Assembly (NCBI GenBank): GCA_964484305.1
Contig: CAZAEI010000013.1
Span: 1-31,667 of the forward strand
Source: DAOVFN01 sp964484305
GTDB taxonomy: Archaea > Aenigmatarchaeota > Aenigmatarchaeia > QMZP01
Length of the DNA stretch: 31,667 bases
Reading direction: 5' to 3'
A program made the position numbers and the translations under genes. Within the stretch, counting starts at the first letter, position 1; every line of letters begins with the position of its first letter. This document shows, in pieces, positions 29,952-31,667 of this stretch. The notes under the pieces are model-generated. The model saw only the letters and a program-made list of their open reading frames with translations. It was not told the origin of the DNA and did no database searches.

Positions 29952-31148
29952 ATGGCCAACGATATCTATTCTGAATCCCTGGAGATGCACAGGCGCGCCA
30001 GGGGAAAGCTCGAGATATGCCCCAAGGTCCCCCTCAAGACCAGGCATGACCTGAGCCTTGCATACACACCCGGAGTCGCCCAGGCTTGCAGGGAGATTGC
30101 CAGGGACAGGAACGCGGCCTACAAATACACCATAAAATCAAACACCGTGGCAGTCGTGACAGACGGCTCCGCCGTCCTGGGCCTGGGCAACATAGGGGGC
30201 CACGCAGCCATCCCTGTCATGGAGGGCAAGGCCATACTCTTCAAGGAGTTCGCCGGAATAGATGCATTCCCCATATGCTTCGAGAAATATAGCAGCGATT
30301 TCATCAACACAGTCAAGAACATCTCTCCCGTCTTCGGCGGCATAAACCTCGAGGACATCGCTGCTCCCAAGTGCTTCGAGGTCGAGGAGGCCCTCCAGGA
30401 TATCGGCATCCCTGTCATGCATGACGACCAGCACGGGACTGCTGTGGTTGTCCTTGCGGCACTCCTTAATGCATGCAGGGCAACAAACAGGAGATTCGAG
30501 GACCTGAACATCGTCATAAGCGGGGCCGGTGCTGCCGGCTTTGCCATTACCAGGCTGCTTCACTGCGTAGGCATTGACAAGAGCATCTGCAGGAAGGTAA
30601 GGGAGATAATAGTCTGCGACACCAAGGGAATAATCCACCAGGGAAGGAAGGACCTGCCCGGCAACAAATACAAGCAGATTATCTCACAGGAAACAAACCA
30701 CGAAGGGAGAACAGGCACGCTTGGGGATGCCCTACAGGGGGCGGATGTCTTCATAGGCGTCTCAGCCCCAAACATCGTAACAGGGGACATGATTAAATCA
30801 ATGAACATGGACCCGATTGTCTTTGCCATGGCCAATCCCGTTCCCGAGATAATGCCCGAAAAGGCCAGGGAGGCCGGGGCCTCCGTTGTCGGAACCGGGA
30901 GGAGCGACTTCCCCAACCAGATAAACAACGTTCTTGCATTCCCCGGTATATTCCGCGGGGCCCTGGACGCCTCTGCAACGAGGATAAGCGATGAGATGAA
31001 GATTGCGGCTGCCCATACACTCGCGGACTACGTCAAAGAGCCCTCCAGGGAGAATATTCTTCCCAATATCCTTGACAAGAATGTTACCACTGCAGTGGCA
31101 GCGGCAGTCAGGGAAGCGGCCATCAAATGCGGATGCATAAGGGCTTGA
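29952..31148 (+). CDS. NAD(P)-dependent malic enzyme
   Basis: 398 residues. Oxidises malate to pyruvate and CO2. The N-terminal part has YTPGVAQACREIA (catalytic Tyr) and TDGSAVLGLGNIGGHAAIPV. The metal and Lys region has EFAGIDAFPICF and INLEDIAAPKCFEVEEAL. MHDDQHGTAVVVLAALLNA follows, then the Rossmann fold VISGAGAAGFAITRLL and ANPVPEIMPEKA. It lacks the phosphotransacetylase-like tail of some bacterial forms. ATG 29952 is preferred for its GGTGAG site over GTG 29940. With no other central carbon genes nearby, its coenzyme and direction cannot be told. Confidence 0.94.
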   Translation: MANDIYSESLEMHRRARGKLEICPKVPLKTRHDLSLAYTPGVAQACREIARDRNAAYKYTIKSNTVAVVTDGSAVLGLGNIGGHAAIPVMEGKAILFKEFAGIDAFPICFEKYSSDFINTVKNISPVFGGINLEDIAAPKCFEVEEALQDIGIPVMHDDQHGTAVVVLAALLNACRATNRRFEDLNIVISGAGAAGFAITRLLHCVGIDKSICRKVREIIVCDTKGIIHQGRKDLPGNKYKQIISQETNHEGRTGTLGDALQGADVFIGVSAPNIVTGDMIKSMNMDPIVFAMANPVPEIMPEKAREAGASVVGTGRSDFPNQINNVLAFPGIFRGALDASATRISDEMKIAAAHTLADYVKEPSRENILPNILDKNVTTAVAAAVREAAIKCGCIRA

Positions 31149-31335
31149 CAGTTCCGCACCCCTTAGGCCTGTTAATAGCACAACCCCCATGTATTCTCAT
31201 CACCAACTACACTCAAACCCCACGGGTTTATGCATAGCGGGGCCAGTGTTTTAACTAAATAAATACAAAAAAGAATTGGAAATATCCCCCTACCAGGAGG
31301 AAGCCCAAAATTAATCCCTTCTGTGTGATTGCCTA

Positions 31336-31494
31336 CTAAAACCTCTTTGGTCGGTGCTTCTGGTAGCAATCCCTGCAATAAACAGGCCTGCTTCCGTCAG
31401 GCTTGAACGGAACCTCGCATTCCTTCCCACAGTCAGCACAAATTGCCTTGTGCATCTCCCTGGGAGGACGGTTTCCGAATCTCTCTTCTCTCAT
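31336..31494 (-). CDS. Tiny CxxC...CxxC zinc protein
   Basis: 52 residues: MREERFGNRPPRE, then MHKAICADCGKECEVPFKPD and GSRPVYCRDCYQKHRPKRF. The two CxxC pairs about 18 residues apart and the C-E-V-P-F-K-P pattern are those of a small family of zinc proteins common in archaea and candidate-phylum bacteria; its function is unknown. SD AAGGAGAG is at about 31500-31508 and a TATA box CTATAAAAAG (minus) at 31541-31550. Confidence 0.8.
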   Translation of the reverse strand: MREERFGNRPPREMHKAICADCGKECEVPFKPDGSRPVYCRDCYQKHRPKRF

Positions 31495-31561
31495 TCAATC
31501 TCTCCTTAATTCTATTGGCCCCCTGTTCTTCAAGGAGCTCCTTTTTATAGTCGCTATTGGG

Positions 31562-31667
31562 TATTTAAATGTATGCATGCTGCCCAGGCCATATTCTTGG
31601 CCAAAGGGGAGCATAGCCCCGCGCGGACTTTCGGACGCCCCCTCCGAAGAGGAAGGCGGGCGAACTT
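31562..31667 (+). ncRNA. Possible 5' part of a structured RNA gene
   Basis: TATTTAAAT at 31562-31570 is a strong archaeal TATA box with an expected start near 31592. The sequence after it is GC-rich and folds well: GGCCA/TGGCC (about 31588-31603), GGGG/CCCC (31606-31620), and a long imperfect hairpin CGCCCCCTCC-GAAGA-GGAAGGCGGGCG (31636-31662). No open frame follows to the window edge. The family was not identified; RNase P RNA and SRP RNA were considered, but the known conserved blocks are not visible in this part. Confidence 0.35.

Noticed and set aside
1..31667. CRISPR arrays, insertion sequences, rRNA genes, other tRNA genes
   Set aside because: No regularly spaced repeats, transposase motifs, rRNA signatures or canonical GGTTCRAATCC T-arms were seen on either strand.

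Overview
The window is a piece of an archaeal chromosome. The evidence is archaeal-only or archaeal/eukaryal genes: pelota, GatD and GatE, a separate GMP synthase PP-loop subunit, RNase P protein Rpp21, the rps19e-PDCD5-rpl39e-rpl31e run and a Trm5/TYW2-type enzyme. TATA boxes such as TTTAAATA lie about 22-30 nt before many starts, and GGTGA-type ribosome binding sites are common. Heavy AGG/ATA codon use and large unrecognised membrane proteins suggest a DPANN-like lineage, but I cannot fix the phylum.

Two stretches look foreign: about 1-2580 and about 8560-11870. Both carry small bacterial-style genes with AAGGAGG binding sites, lipobox lipoproteins, cleavable signal peptides and hairpin terminators. 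They also carry long structured leaders that resemble one another. Three of their eight genes look damaged, by an early stop or by frameshifts. Each of the three junctions visible falls between a foreign gene and the end of an archaeal gene. The two right-hand junctions share the motif TGTCAAyTTAACGG.

Archaeal layout: 2585-7186 holds two large surface/membrane proteins on the minus strand. 7296-8451 is pelota behind an unusual tandem repeat leader. 11871-14921 is a minus-strand run read as AbrB-like regulator, tRNA-His-like element, Asp/Glu racemase, HisG-like enzyme and HisS. 15030-18932 holds a DUF1003 membrane protein, a membrane-anchored winged-helix regulator, Rpp21, a small membrane protein and the S19e-PDCD5-L39e-L31e cluster. 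18929-25073 holds guaA (PP-loop subunit), a wyosine/m1G-type enzyme, zinc-finger and methyltransferase genes, an MFS transporter, a small HTH-like gene, gatD and an unknown gene. 25198-31494 holds an Lrp regulator, a NUDIX hydrolase, gatE, an unknown gene, an RBBP9-type hydrolase, YjbQ, malic enzyme and a tiny zinc protein. The window ends in what looks like the 5' part of a structured RNA.

The most unusual object is the tRNA-His-like sequence at 14560-14632 (minus). All four stems, the GUG anticodon and the G-1:C73 identity pair are intact. The four bases that normally join the D and T loops (18, 19, 55, 56) are all changed. It lies 11 nt before the racemase start and inside an open frame that continues from the AbrB domain, in the same operon as a HisG-like gene and hisS. 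A second novelty is a duplicated ribosome-binding-site element with a covarying hairpin, seen before pelota and before rpl31e.
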